DNA from: Olavius sp. associated proteobacterium Delta 1
GTDB lineage: Bacteria; Desulfobacterota; Desulfobacteria; Desulfobacterales; JAFDCJ01
Reading direction: 5' to 3'
Length of the DNA stretch: 51,621 nucleotides
Assembly (NCBI GenBank): GCA_902749685.1
Contig: CACVKW010001292.1
Span: forward strand, 1-51,621
Position numbers and translations under genes: made by a program. The notes under the pieces were generated by a model. The model made no database searches and was not told the DNA's origin. It was given only the letters and a program-made list of their open reading frames with translations. How positions within the stretch are numbered: the stretch's first letter is position 1; every line of letters starts with the position of its first letter. Positions 14,925-23,112 of this stretch are shown here, one piece after another.

Positions 14925-15860
14925 ATGCCATCATTTGAACCGTCATACGTCAACACCTTTAAGAAAGGATTGTTGAAAGAAAAAGTAGCTAGAGCTTGCA
15001 ATCTGCTGAAATCCTGCGTCCTTTGTCCCAGAAGATGCGGCGTCGATCGATTATCCGGTGAAACGGGCACCTGCAATACAGGCAAATCGGCCTGGGTATC
15101 CAGCTACAATCCGCACTTCGGGGAGGAAGATCCACTGGTAGGCTCCCAGGGTTCCGGCACCATTTTTTTCACCCACTGCAACCTGCTGTGCTTATTCTGC
15201 CAGAACTTTGACATCAGCCACCAGGGTTGCGGTCAAAAGGTATCGGATGCCGAACTGGCCCGCATGATGCTCGCTTTGCAAAACCGGGGGTGTCACAATA
15301 TTAATTTCGTCAGCCCGTCGCACGTCGTACCCCAAATCCTGTCCGCCGTTGAGATTGCTGCAGCGCATGGCCTTGCAGTCCCGCTGGTATTCAACACCGG
15401 CGGGTATGATCGGGTCGCAACGCTAAAACTTCTCGAAGGTGTATTTGATATTTACATGCCGGATTTTAAATTCTGGGATCCTCAGGTTGCTGAAAGCGCC
15501 TGCCAGGCCGGCGACTATCCGGAGATTGCCCGCAAGGCCTTGCTGGAAATGCACCGACAGGTGGGTGACCTGCAGGTTGATGAGCTGGGCATTGCCCGAC
15601 GCGGACTGCTGATAAGGCATTTGGTTCTACCGGATGGACTTGCCGGGACCCGGGAAATTATGAAATTCATCGCGCAAAGCTTATCGCCCGACAGTTATGT
15701 CAACATCATGTCACAGTACCGACCCTGCGGCAGAGCGGCTGAAGTCAGAGGTTTGAATTCCATCCTTAAAACAGATGAATATCACCTGGCGCTGCAGGCG
15801 GCAAAAGAGGAAGGTATCACCAGACTTGACCGGCCGCAGCGGGTGATTGCTTTTCGATGA
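14925..15860 (+). CDS. Radical SAM protein, PflX/COG1313 family
   Basis: This 311-residue protein carries the radical SAM triad HCNLLCLFCQN (Cys about 85, 89, 92) in the Cx3CxxC spacing. An N-terminal cysteine group (CVLCPRRCG and CNTG, about residues 31-52) probably holds an additional cluster. The family is COG1313, related to pyruvate formate-lyase activases, with no established substrate; members usually lack an adjacent glycyl radical enzyme, as here. The start lies 6 bases after the Fur-FeoA stop, so the two genes are almost certainly co-expressed, suggesting metal-responsive expression. It is distinct from the HypE activase at 6025, which has the ferredoxin insert. Confidence 0.85.
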   Translation: MPSFEPSYVNTFKKGLLKEKVARACNLLKSCVLCPRRCGVDRLSGETGTCNTGKSAWVSSYNPHFGEEDPLVGSQGSGTIFFTHCNLLCLFCQNFDISHQGCGQKVSDAELARMMLALQNRGCHNINFVSPSHVVPQILSAVEIAAAHGLAVPLVFNTGGYDRVATLKLLEGVFDIYMPDFKFWDPQVAESACQAGDYPEIARKALLEMHRQVGDLQVDELGIARRGLLIRHLVLPDGLAGTREIMKFIAQSLSPDSYVNIMSQYRPCGRAAEVRGLNSILKTDEYHLALQAAKEEGITRLDRPQRVIAFR

Positions 15861-15908
15861 ATAATCGGAAGCATTTAAAAACGTTTACGACATAACACGA
15901 TTGAATCT

Positions 15909-16544
15909 ATGGACAAAATATTTGCTATCGGCGACATCCACGGTTCCTTTGATCAGCTGCAGGATCTAATGCAGAAAATTCCGATCGACTTTACAAGCGA
16001 CACCCTAGTATTCATCGGAGACTATATTGACCGCGGCCCGAGTTCGGTTGAAGTCGTTGAGTATCTATTGGATCTAAAAAAACGGGTGCCGGAGATCATT
16101 TTTTTAAAGGGCAACCATGAGGACATGCTCGAAAAATACCTGGACGGTACCGATCGCTTCACTTATTTGTTAAACGGCGGGCAAAATACCCTTGACAGTT
16201 ATTTGAGTAAAACCGATCGAAAGGATAGCTTCCCGATTCCCGCTGCACACATGGATTTTTTTAAATCCCTGCGGCTCTACTACGAAACCGAGGCTTACAT
16301 TTTTGTTCATGCCGGGTTGCGCCCGAAAGTATCTCTGGCCTCCCAGGATTCCGAAGACCTGTTATGGATTCGGGATAAATTCATATATAGCAAATATAAT
16401 TTTGGTAAACCGGTGGTATTCGGTCACACACCACTCGAGAAACCGCTGGTGGAACGCAATAAAATAGGTATCGACACCGGAGCCGTATACGGCAATGCCC
16501 TGACCTGTGTCCAATTGCCTGACATTATATTTTTTACTGCCTGA
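15909..16544 (+). CDS. Metallophosphoesterase, serine/threonine protein phosphatase-like
   Basis: This 211-residue protein shows all core motifs of the PPP-type phosphatases: GDIHG (residues 8-12), GDYIDRG (37-43), GNHED (about 68-72), HAGL (about 135-138) and VFGHT (about 170-174). These supply the two-metal centre that hydrolyses phosphoserine/phosphothreonine or small phosphate esters. Length and motif spacing resemble bacterial PrpA/PphA and diadenosine tetraphosphatase-like enzymes, so the substrate cannot be told from sequence. It follows the radical SAM gene by 48 bases and may share its transcript. No protein kinase gene is nearby. Confidence 0.88.
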   Translation: MDKIFAIGDIHGSFDQLQDLMQKIPIDFTSDTLVFIGDYIDRGPSSVEVVEYLLDLKKRVPEIIFLKGNHEDMLEKYLDGTDRFTYLLNGGQNTLDSYLSKTDRKDSFPIPAAHMDFFKSLRLYYETEAYIFVHAGLRPKVSLASQDSEDLLWIRDKFIYSKYNFGKPVVFGHTPLEKPLVERNKIGIDTGAVYGNALTCVQLPDIIFFTA

Positions 16545-16673
16545 TCCCAGGGGAACTGGTGCTCCCGGTTCCAAGGGTCCGGGTTCAACGTTCAGGGTTG
16601 CACCGTGCATACGGCCGCATATTTTTGCTTGACAAACACCGCGGAATTAAAATACCAGTCTTGTGATCCGGCA

Positions 16674-16702
16674 TAGACACAATTGCCCTGAGAGCGTATA
16701 AT
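16674..16702 (+). promoter_or_regulatory. Sigma-70 promoter for the SH3-domain gene
   Basis: tagaca (16674-16679, 5/6 match) and a perfect tataat (16697-16702) are separated by 17 bases. Transcription would start near 16709, about 36 bases before the ATG at 16745. Upstream, 16560-16606 carries degenerate ggttc-type repeat words. Confidence 0.65.
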
Positions 16703-16744
16703 GGTATCAAATCAAGCCAAAATAAAATGGACAATTAAATCATC

Positions 16745-17176
16745 ATGAAACGCTTTTTGATCCTGCTAATTTTTCTAATTTTCTTCAATGCCGCTGCAGC
16801 GATGGCTGAACGATTAACGGTTATTAAACCAGTGGCCAATATTCGGTCCGGTCCCGGCTCCAAATATGACATTTTATGGAAAGTAGAAAAATACTATCCC
16901 ATTTTCGTGATTGAAAAAAAAGGCCCATGGTATCATTTCAAGGACTTTGAGGATGATAAAGGGTGGGTGCATAAATCTCTGGTGAAAAAAATGGACTCGG
17001 TCATCACCAAAAAGGATATGTGCAATATTCGCTCCGGGCCGGGAACCGGCAATAAAATCCTCTTTACCGTCGAAAGAGGAATACCGTTTAAGGTCATCAA
17101 ACGCCGGGGACACTGGCTGCATATTGAGCACGCCGATAAAGACAAAGGCTGGATACACGATTCCCTCGTCTGGTGA
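16745..17176 (+). CDS. Secreted protein with two bacterial SH3 domains
   Basis: This 143-residue protein has a signal peptide (cleavage likely after AMA, residue 21) and two SH3b-type repeats: ANIRSGPGSKYDILWKV (about 31-47) and CNIRSGPGTGNKILFTV (about 93-109), each followed by W(Y/L)H and a KGWIHxSLV ending. Such domains occur in periplasmic proteins that bind peptidoglycan or serve as protein interaction modules. There is no catalytic domain. It has its own promoter and is followed 120 bases later by the PfkB kinase gene. Confidence 0.85.
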   Translation: MKRFLILLIFLIFFNAAAAMAERLTVIKPVANIRSGPGSKYDILWKVEKYYPIFVIEKKGPWYHFKDFEDDKGWVHKSLVKKMDSVITKKDMCNIRSGPGTGNKILFTVERGIPFKVIKRRGHWLHIEHADKDKGWIHDSLVW

Positions 17177-17297
17177 CACGGCCGATGCTTTCAAACAGTT
17201 CCCCCAATAATTTCAATCATCGTTGCGCCACTATTAATTCCAGATATCATCTGAACATCTGGATCGGCTCGGCGGCAAATTAACCCGGGTTGGCTCA

Positions 17298-18302
17298 ATG
17301 AATTTAATGAGTAATTTTAGATACATAACAAACAATCGGCAGCTGATCGCCGGTATCGGATCGGCGTTGGTCGATATCCTGATACACGAAGGTGATGAAT
17401 TTTTAGCAAAAATGGGCGCGGCCAAAGGCGGCATGACGCTGGTGGGAAAAGAGGATATCGAGCGTACCCTGGCAATGTCTTCCGCCAAGACCAGCGTGGT
17501 TCCGGGTGGATCCGCCTGCAATACGGTCATCGGCGTCGGCAACCTGGGCGGCAACGCTCGATTCGTCGGTAAATGCGGCAACGGTAAAATGGGAAAATTA
17601 ATTGAAGATGATCTAAAGAGACAAAATGTTGAACCTGCCTTGTTACGCGCTGATTCACCTACCGGATGCTCGCTATCGATAATCACACCGGATGCCCAAC
17701 GATCCATGTTTACTTACCTGGGCGCATCAGCGGAAACCCGTCCGGAAGAAATTTCCGTCAATAGTTTCAAAGATGCGGCCGTCGTCCTGGTCGAAGGGTA
17801 CCTGTTATACAATCCGGATTTAATTAAAACCGCACTGTCGGCCGCCCAAAAGGCCGGCGCTAAAATTGCACTGGACCTGGCGAGTTATACGGTGGTGGCA
17901 GAGTCCAAGGAGTTACTTGAGCACCTGGTGGAGACCTATGTTGACATCCTGATTGCCAATGAAGATGAGGCCGAAGCATATACCGGACACAACGATGAAC
18001 GCCGGGCCCTCGAAGCGCTGGCAGCTAAAGCGGATATCGCCGTCCTCAAAGTCGGTTCCCGCGGAAGCTATGTGACTCACGCCGGAAATACAGTTGCCGT
18101 CAACCCCATGGGTGGCGGTAATGCCCTGGATACCACCGGTGCCGGTGATTTATGGGCTGCCGGTTTTCTCTTTGGGCTTGTCAATGGCTATTCTATTGGT
18201 CACTGCGGCCGGCTGGGCTCTGCCTGCGGCTATGAAGTGTGCCAGGTTATCGGCGCCAATATTCCGGCGGCCGGATGGGAAAGAATCCGGAAACTGCTTT
18301 GA
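17298..18302 (+). CDS. PfkB-family carbohydrate/adenosine kinase
   Basis: This 334-residue kinase has both PfkB signatures: the N-terminal glycine-rich GGSACNTVIGVGNLGG (about 70-85) and the C-terminal DTTGAGDLWAAGFLFG (about 277-292), where the Asp is the catalytic base and GAGD forms the anion hole. The overall arrangement (GIGSALVDILI start, FVGKCGNGKMG, TPTGCSLSII) is like the adenosine kinase-type subgroup common in deltaproteobacteria and cyanobacteria. Substrate assignment is tentative: adenosine, ribose or another nucleoside/sugar is possible. A second ATG 12 bases downstream (17310) is an equally plausible start. A word-like repeat region separates it from the TPR gene. Confidence 0.85.
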   Translation: MNLMSNFRYITNNRQLIAGIGSALVDILIHEGDEFLAKMGAAKGGMTLVGKEDIERTLAMSSAKTSVVPGGSACNTVIGVGNLGGNARFVGKCGNGKMGKLIEDDLKRQNVEPALLRADSPTGCSLSIITPDAQRSMFTYLGASAETRPEEISVNSFKDAAVVLVEGYLLYNPDLIKTALSAAQKAGAKIALDLASYTVVAESKELLEHLVETYVDILIANEDEAEAYTGHNDERRALEALAAKADIAVLKVGSRGSYVTHAGNTVAVNPMGGGNALDTTGAGDLWAAGFLFGLVNGYSIGHCGRLGSACGYEVCQVIGANIPAAGWERIRKLL

Positions 18303-18357
18303 TGAAATTTCCGGATTTTTAATTTCCTAATTATCTACAACGAATCATCAACATACT

Positions 18358-18512
18358 AATGCCTAAAGTTCAAATTGCCTAAAATGCCTAAAATTAAGGA
18401 TGAAGATCGTTTTTAGTTGTCTTTAATGGAATAATCTTTATGCGGTATAATGATAGAATTCCATATTTTTAGCTCATTTTAGTTCATTTTGAATTTTAGC
18501 TCATTCTTATTA
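18358..18512. repeat. Intergenic word arrays and dispersed repeat copy
   Basis: At 18358-18400 there are copies of atgcctaaa and tgcctaaaat as in the nuoE-nuoF gap. At 18470-18512 the same words appear in reverse (ttagctcattttagttcatttt). Between them lies gtctttaat ... atgcgg ... gatagaattcc (18419-18462), shared with 37590-37695 and 44225-44310. The TPR gene starts 13 bases after the array. Confidence 0.65.
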
Positions 18513-18525
18513 TTCTGGAGGATTT

Positions 18526-19215
18526 ATGGCAAAGAAACCCAAAAAGACACGCAAAGAGCTGCTAAAGGAACCCGATGAGTTTATAACCATCTCCGGTAAG
18601 TTAATTGGATTTATGGCCGACCATAAAAATCAAATAACCTACGCAATTGGAATCATGGTGGCACTGGCCCTGATTTTTTCCGGCTATCGTTTTTTTTCGA
18701 TTCGTTCAGAAAACAAGGCTTCGGCGTTGCTGGATCAAGGCCTTGCAAAATATGAAAAATTCAAAAATGATAAGCAGCCGGTGGAAGCCTATGATCAAGT
18801 GTCGGCCGATTTCCAGTTGATTTTAAATAAATACGGCAGCAAAAAGAACGGAAAAATTGCCAGACTGACTTATGCCAATATCTGTTACACAGCCGGTCAA
18901 TATGAGCAGGCCATCGAGCTTTACAAAAAATCGCTAACGGATTTTGAAAAACATCCGGCAATTCACAACCAGGTGGTCGGCAGTCTTGGATATGCCTACG
19001 AACAACAGGCAGATTATGCGAATGCGGTCAAATATTTTGAGCAATTATCCTCGACACCGGATACAATTATGCGTGGTGAAGCCCTGTATCATCTGGGTTG
19101 GCTTTATGATCAGCTTGGACAAACTGATAAAAGCAAAGAAGCCTATAATAAAATCATTAGCGAACATCAGGATTTTATTTACATCGATCTTGTCAAGGAA
19201 CGCATGTCCGGCTGA
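18526..19215 (+). CDS. Membrane-anchored TPR protein (YfgM-like)
   Basis: This 229-residue protein has a lysine-rich cytoplasmic N-terminus, one transmembrane segment (about 38-56, ITYAIGIMVALALIFSGYRF) and a periplasmic region of tetratricopeptide repeats (about 95-220). The repeats are visible as YANICYTAGQYEQAIELYKKSL, SLGYAYEQQADYANAVKYFEQL and YHLGWLYDQLGQTDKSKEAYNKI. The layout is that of the YfgM/TPR_21 family, linked in E. coli to the SecYEG translocon and periplasmic chaperones. The start has a strong ggagg 5 bases upstream of the ATG. The function here is inferred only from architecture. Confidence 0.8.
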   Translation: MAKKPKKTRKELLKEPDEFITISGKLIGFMADHKNQITYAIGIMVALALIFSGYRFFSIRSENKASALLDQGLAKYEKFKNDKQPVEAYDQVSADFQLILNKYGSKKNGKIARLTYANICYTAGQYEQAIELYKKSLTDFEKHPAIHNQVVGSLGYAYEQQADYANAVKYFEQLSSTPDTIMRGEALYHLGWLYDQLGQTDKSKEAYNKIISEHQDFIYIDLVKERMSG

Positions 19216-19300
19216 AAAGAAAAAATTGAGACAAAAGTGATATTGAAGTTAAGTCTATATAATAAGTAGTTTACACCCCTCTGTCCGAAAATGATGCAGC

Positions 19301-20683
19301 TCAATTTTTAGATCCGACGTCCAGATTGTACTTTTTGATTTTCTGGTTCAATCCGCTTTTACCGATCCCGAGCATGGCAGCTGCATGAGCCTGCACATTG
19401 TCTGCCATTTCTAAGGCGCGCTCAATCATCGCTCTCTCAATCATAGCCAGAGTTTCGTAAAGTTTGGCCTCCTTTGGAATGCCTTCCAGATGCAGGGCAT
19501 CGTGCACATTATCCTTAAAACCCTGCGGCAAATCGGCCACCCGGATAACATCATTGGGGCATAGGATCATGACCCGTTCGATTAAATTTTCAAGTTCACG
19601 GACATTACCGGGCCAGCTGTATTCAAATATTAAGCGATCCACTTCCTGATCAACCCCTTTAACCGGAAGCGCTGATTTGCGCTCGGATTCGTATTTATTG
19701 ATAAAATGATCTACCAGGAGGCGAATATCTTCTCGCCGTTCCCTGAGCGGGGGCAGAACCATATGGACCACATTTAAGCGGTAAAAGAGATCCTCACGAA
19801 AACGACCGCCAGTCATCTCCTCTTTTAAATTTTTGTTGGTTGCGGCAATGACCCGGATGTCCACGGCAATGGTTCGAATTCCACCAACTCGTTCAATCAT
19901 TTTCTCCTGCAGCACGCGCAGCAATTTCACCTGGAGATTGGCAGACAATTCTCCAATTTCATCCAGAAACAGGGTACCGCCATCGGCCAGCTCAAAGCGC
20001 CCTTTTTTCATGGCCGCCGCTCCGGTAAATGCTCCTTTTTCGTGACCGAAAAGTTCACTTTCCAACAGGCTCTCAGCCAGGGCCGAACAATTCACCGCAA
20101 TGAAAGGCTGATCACGCCGCGCGCTATTGAAATGAATCGATTTGGCCACCAACTCTTTTCCGGTTCCGCTCTCGCCCTCAACCAGGACGGTAGCATTTGA
20201 CGGGGCTACTTTCTGGATCGTCTTAAATACATCCCGCATGTTCTTGCTCTTGGCGATGATATTACCAAAACGGTATTGGGATTTAACCGCATCACGCAGG
20301 CGCCGGTTTTCTTTGACCACCTGATACATCGCAACGGCTTTTTTGGCATAAATGATCAATCGATCATTATCAAAAGGCTTCAGAACATAGCTGTATGCAC
20401 CTTTCTGCATGGCCTCCACGGCTTTATCAACCGTGCCGTGAGCCGTCATCATGATCACAGGCAGATCCGGGTCGATCGCTTTGACGCTTTCCAGCAGTTC
20501 AATGCCGTTCATGCCCGGCATTTTCATATCGGTCAATATCAGATCCAGATCAGACCTTTTATGAATCTCAAGCGCCTCCGATCCATTGAGCGCGGTTAAA
20601 ACTTCATAGTCCTCATCTTCCAGGACCGCGCTCAGCACGCGCAAATAATTTTTCTCATCATCAACTATTAAAATAGTTTCCAT
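19301..20683 (-). CDS. Sigma-54-dependent response regulator (NtrC/AtoC type)
   Basis: This 460-residue protein has the receiver (phospho-acceptor Asp52 in TDMKMPG, acidic pair Asp8/Asp9, Lys102), AAA+ and Fis-type HTH arrangement. The AAA+ domain has Walker A GESGTGKE (170-177), the sigma-54 contact loop GAFTGA intact (217-222) and Walker B LFLDEIGE. The C-terminal HTH is AHAAAMLGIGKSGLNQKIKKY. It should activate sigma-54 promoters after phosphorylation by the kinase encoded immediately upstream, whose reading frame it overlaps by 16 bases. It is divergent from the pil operon, so control of pilus genes in PilR fashion is possible but not shown: I found no complete -24/-12 element upstream of pilM. 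Confidence 0.92.
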   Translation of the reverse strand: METILIVDDEKNYLRVLSAVLEDEDYEVLTALNGSEALEIHKRSDLDLILTDMKMPGMNGIELLESVKAIDPDLPVIMMTAHGTVDKAVEAMQKGAYSYVLKPFDNDRLIIYAKKAVAMYQVVKENRRLRDAVKSQYRFGNIIAKSKNMRDVFKTIQKVAPSNATVLVEGESGTGKELVAKSIHFNSARRDQPFIAVNCSALAESLLESELFGHEKGAFTGAAAMKKGRFELADGGTLFLDEIGELSANLQVKLLRVLQEKMIERVGGIRTIAVDIRVIAATNKNLKEEMTGGRFREDLFYRLNVVHMVLPPLRERREDIRLLVDHFINKYESERKSALPVKGVDQEVDRLIFEYSWPGNVRELENLIERVMILCPNDVIRVADLPQGFKDNVHDALHLEGIPKEAKLYETLAMIERAMIERALEMADNVQAHAAAMLGIGKSGLNQKIKKYNLDVGSKN

Positions 20684-22170
20684 GATTGCCGCATTTCTCC
20701 ATCTTCGACCGTTTCCGCCCGTGTTTTAGTACTCAATATGGCAAAACTTGCCGCCTGCTCGACTGGCAATTCCACAGTTACACACGCCCCGCCCTGGGAC
20801 CTGTTAAGAATTTGGATGCTGCCGCCATGCAATTCAATCAGGTTTTTGACAACACCCAGGCCCAAACCCGTTCCCATCTCCTTGGTGGTAAAAAAGGGAT
20901 CCCAGATCTTTCCAATGACTTCATCCGAAATTCCCTGGCCTTCATCTTCAAAATTGACTGTAACGATTTTATCATTCGCACTGATGGTAATTTCAATGGT
21001 ACCACCCTTGGGCATCGCCTGCATCGCATTGATTAAAATATTTAAAAAAGATTGATATAGCATGGCGGCATCGGCCTGGATTTCAGGCAATGAATTCTGA
21101 TAATGCTGTTTGATGGCATAGCCATTTTCTTCGATTTGCATGGTCAGAAAGGTGATATTTTTATCAATAACCTCTTCGATGCGGCAGGGGACTAAATTCG
21201 GGCTTCTGGGCTTGGCGAAGTTTATAAAATCCGTAATGATCTTATTGAGGCGATTGGCCTCCTCAACAATGATATCCGGAATTGTGTTTGAAGGGTCAAT
21301 TTTGGTAACCTTTTTCTTTAACAGTTCGGCCGAGCTTCGGATGATCCCTAATGGATTGCGGATTTCATGGGATATTCCGGCTGCCATCTCCCCGAGAGAT
21401 GAAAGCCGCTCTGCCCGGCCCAGGCGTTCTTTTAGCCGCAACCGTTCCATGGCCCGTTTCTGAATGATTCCTTCACCGCGTTTGACCACAAAGATCAGCA
21501 CGACAAAAAGAGCCCCCATAATTACGGTACAGGTAATCACCACCAATATCTGGGTTCTGAATATGGCCTGATAATCACCGGATATATCCTGCACGATCTC
21601 AATCACTCCCAGATAGGGGCCGGATAGCCTGGCAAACTGCGGTTCCCAACGCAGGGGCGCATAGGTGATCAGCCGGACGACTTTGGGAAAACCGAGCGAA
21701 ATTTCAAAAAAGTTGCCGCGCTGAACCAGTTTGGAGGAAATTTTGCCTTCCAGCGCCTGTTGGAATCCGGTACCGCCATAATTCTTTCGCCCAATCAGAT
21801 CCGAATCAAAACTATATAAAATTGTATTATTCATACTATAGAAGTTGAGCGTTTCGACTTCGAAACTGTGCAGGGTATTGCGGACCACTTTATCCATTCG
21901 CTCGAAAGTTTCTTTGTTGCCGAACTGGATATTTCCATCAAACATCAACCCGATTGGAACGATAACCTGCACAAATATCTGATTGTTCAAATTCTCGATC
22001 AAACTGCGAGCATAATCTTCGCTATTTTGGCGCTGCATTGATTTGACCCAGTGGGTGTTGAGCACCGACAGCATGATCGTTACCAGAAAAATGACAACCA
22101 GACCGGTAAATGTAAAATATTTGACCAGTCGAAACGGTTTTATTCTCTCTTCCGGGGGTTTATTATCCAT
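20668..22170 (-). CDS. Membrane sensor histidine kinase
   Basis: This 500-residue kinase has two transmembrane segments (about 20-40 and 211-233) flanking a periplasmic sensor domain of about 165 residues. A short coiled linker follows, then the H-box AGISHEIRNPLG, N-box LNILINAMQAMPKGG, and the ATP lid region DEGQGIS ... FFTTKEMGTGLGLG. It is the cognate kinase of the overlapping response regulator. PilS kinases usually have more membrane segments, so I do not call it PilS. The ATG at 22170 was chosen; a GTG at 22200 in frame is possible, and neither has a good Shine-Dalgarno. The periplasmic ligand is unknown. Confidence 0.9.
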   Translation of the reverse strand: MDNKPPEERIKPFRLVKYFTFTGLVVIFLVTIMLSVLNTHWVKSMQRQNSEDYARSLIENLNNQIFVQVIVPIGLMFDGNIQFGNKETFERMDKVVRNTLHSFEVETLNFYSMNNTILYSFDSDLIGRKNYGGTGFQQALEGKISSKLVQRGNFFEISLGFPKVVRLITYAPLRWEPQFARLSGPYLGVIEIVQDISGDYQAIFRTQILVVITCTVIMGALFVVLIFVVKRGEGIIQKRAMERLRLKERLGRAERLSSLGEMAAGISHEIRNPLGIIRSSAELLKKKVTKIDPSNTIPDIIVEEANRLNKIITDFINFAKPRSPNLVPCRIEEVIDKNITFLTMQIEENGYAIKQHYQNSLPEIQADAAMLYQSFLNILINAMQAMPKGGTIEITISANDKIVTVNFEDEGQGISDEVIGKIWDPFFTTKEMGTGLGLGVVKNLIELHGGSIQILNRSQGGACVTVELPVEQAASFAILSTKTRAETVEDGEMRQSWKLF

Positions 22171-22200
22171 TATTATTGTCGTTTTACGGTTAGAAGTCAC

Positions 22201-22784
22201 GGTTTGATAGATCTGCCATAAGTCCCTAAATACTATATGATATCGCTCCTGATTAACTCAGCCACTTAAGCGTATACGTTTTTAAACTCAATTTAAAGCT
22301 TTTTCTCTCAAGTTTCCATGGGTAGAACCGATACGTTCAGTAAGCTCTCGAGTTCTTCCAAAATTTTGACGGTTTTATTGAAAAATTCCAACCCGGCGAA
22401 GCCAAAGAAGCGGGTTGTTTCTATTTATAGGATTGGGGAAAACAAATTTCATTTCTTTAACTATCTGAAAATAAAATATTTTTCTTAATTTTTTATAATT
22501 AGTCGGCCAATTAGCAGCAATATCACTGATTATTGGCGCAAAATTTGCAGAAAACTGTTCGCGGCAAGTGATCGATCCTGGGGCATCTTGTCCGCTGACC
22601 GGACACGTCCGTGTTAAACATTTAAATAACCGAACTCTACACATTATTTGGCACAACCGACCCAAAGCCATTCAATACCGGAACAACCAGTAAAACTAAA
22701 AGATCACTGACTGCACTAGATATGGAAATCCAGATAAATGGCGATACAATATAGTGTAATTATACCTAATTATATGTAATTATG
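22201..22784. other. Long intergenic region upstream of the pil operon
   Basis: This 580-base AT-rich spacer separates the divergent kinase and pil genes. It holds a GC hairpin at 22390-22416 and closely spaced taattat words at 22757-22783. A tggcac hexamer at 22649 lacks the expected -12 partner. The 98-codon open frame on the minus strand (22375-22671) has no protein-like character. No RNA family was recognised. Confidence 0.4.
22390..22416. terminator. Hairpin with T-rich flanks on both sides
   Basis: aacccg and cgggtt bound a structured 15-base interior (gcgaagccaaagaag). On the plus strand it is followed by gtttctattt, on the minus strand by ggaatttttc, so it could terminate transcription either way. 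No gene ends nearby, which leaves open that it closes a small RNA or is a relic. Confidence 0.35.
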
Positions 22785-22825
22785 TTGACTTATATTCAAT
22801 AAAATGCAATCATTATATAAGTCAA
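22785..22825. promoter_or_regulatory. 10-bp inverted repeat upstream of the XRE regulator, candidate operator
   Basis: ttgacttata (22785-22794) and tataagtcaa (22816-22825) are perfect reverse complements separated by 21 bases. The left arm contains a -35-like ttgact. The repeat lies 80 bases before the chosen start of the small XRE gene that heads the pil operon, so it may be where that protein binds. Confidence 0.5.
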
Positions 22826-22905
22826 ATTCAGTAAAACCTGAATATGGGCTTTGGGATACACAATCAATTCAATTTTTAGTGCTCAGCATTCGGGAAGCCA
22901 AATTT

Positions 22906-23103
22906 ATGGGCAAGAACAAATTAAAAGAAATCAGAGAATCGATGCTAATGAGTAAATCCGAACTAGCCAGACAGGCTAATGTCTCTCCAATCACCATCAC
23001 CAGGATTGAAAAGAACATGCCGTGTCGCATGGAAACTCAACGCAAGATTCTTTTTGCCCTGGGCTTAAAACCTGCAGACAAACATAAAATTTTTAAGGAT
23101 TAA
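22906..23103 (+). CDS. Small XRE-family helix-turn-helix protein at the head of the pil operon
   Basis: This 65-residue protein is almost entirely a lambda-repressor-type helix-turn-helix: LKEIRESMLMSKSELARQANVSPITITRIEKN (about residues 5-36), followed by a two-helix end METQRKILFALGLKPADK. I chose the ATG at 22906, where the domain begins and a ggaa lies upstream; the longer in-frame reading from 22804 would overlap the inverted repeat at 22785-22825. Only 9 bases separate it from pilM, so it belongs to the pil transcript and may autoregulate it through that repeat. Regulation is inferred from position. Confidence 0.75.
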   Translation: MGKNKLKEIRESMLMSKSELARQANVSPITITRIEKNMPCRMETQRKILFALGLKPADKHKIFKD

Positions 23104-23112
23104 ACGTCTCTC

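Noticed and set aside
20668..22200. Calling the kinase/regulator pair PilS/PilR
   Set aside because: The kinase has only two membrane segments around a periplasmic domain, unlike typical PilS, and no sigma-54 site was found before pilM; proximity alone is not enough.
22649..22665. Possible sigma-54 promoter (tggcac) upstream of pilM
   Set aside because: The -12 element (ttgc at the fixed spacing) is absent; the sequence there reads accc.
22375..22671. 98-codon open frame on the minus strand in the pil-kinase spacer
   Set aside because: No Shine-Dalgarno, no recognisable domain, and it runs through a terminator-like hairpin.
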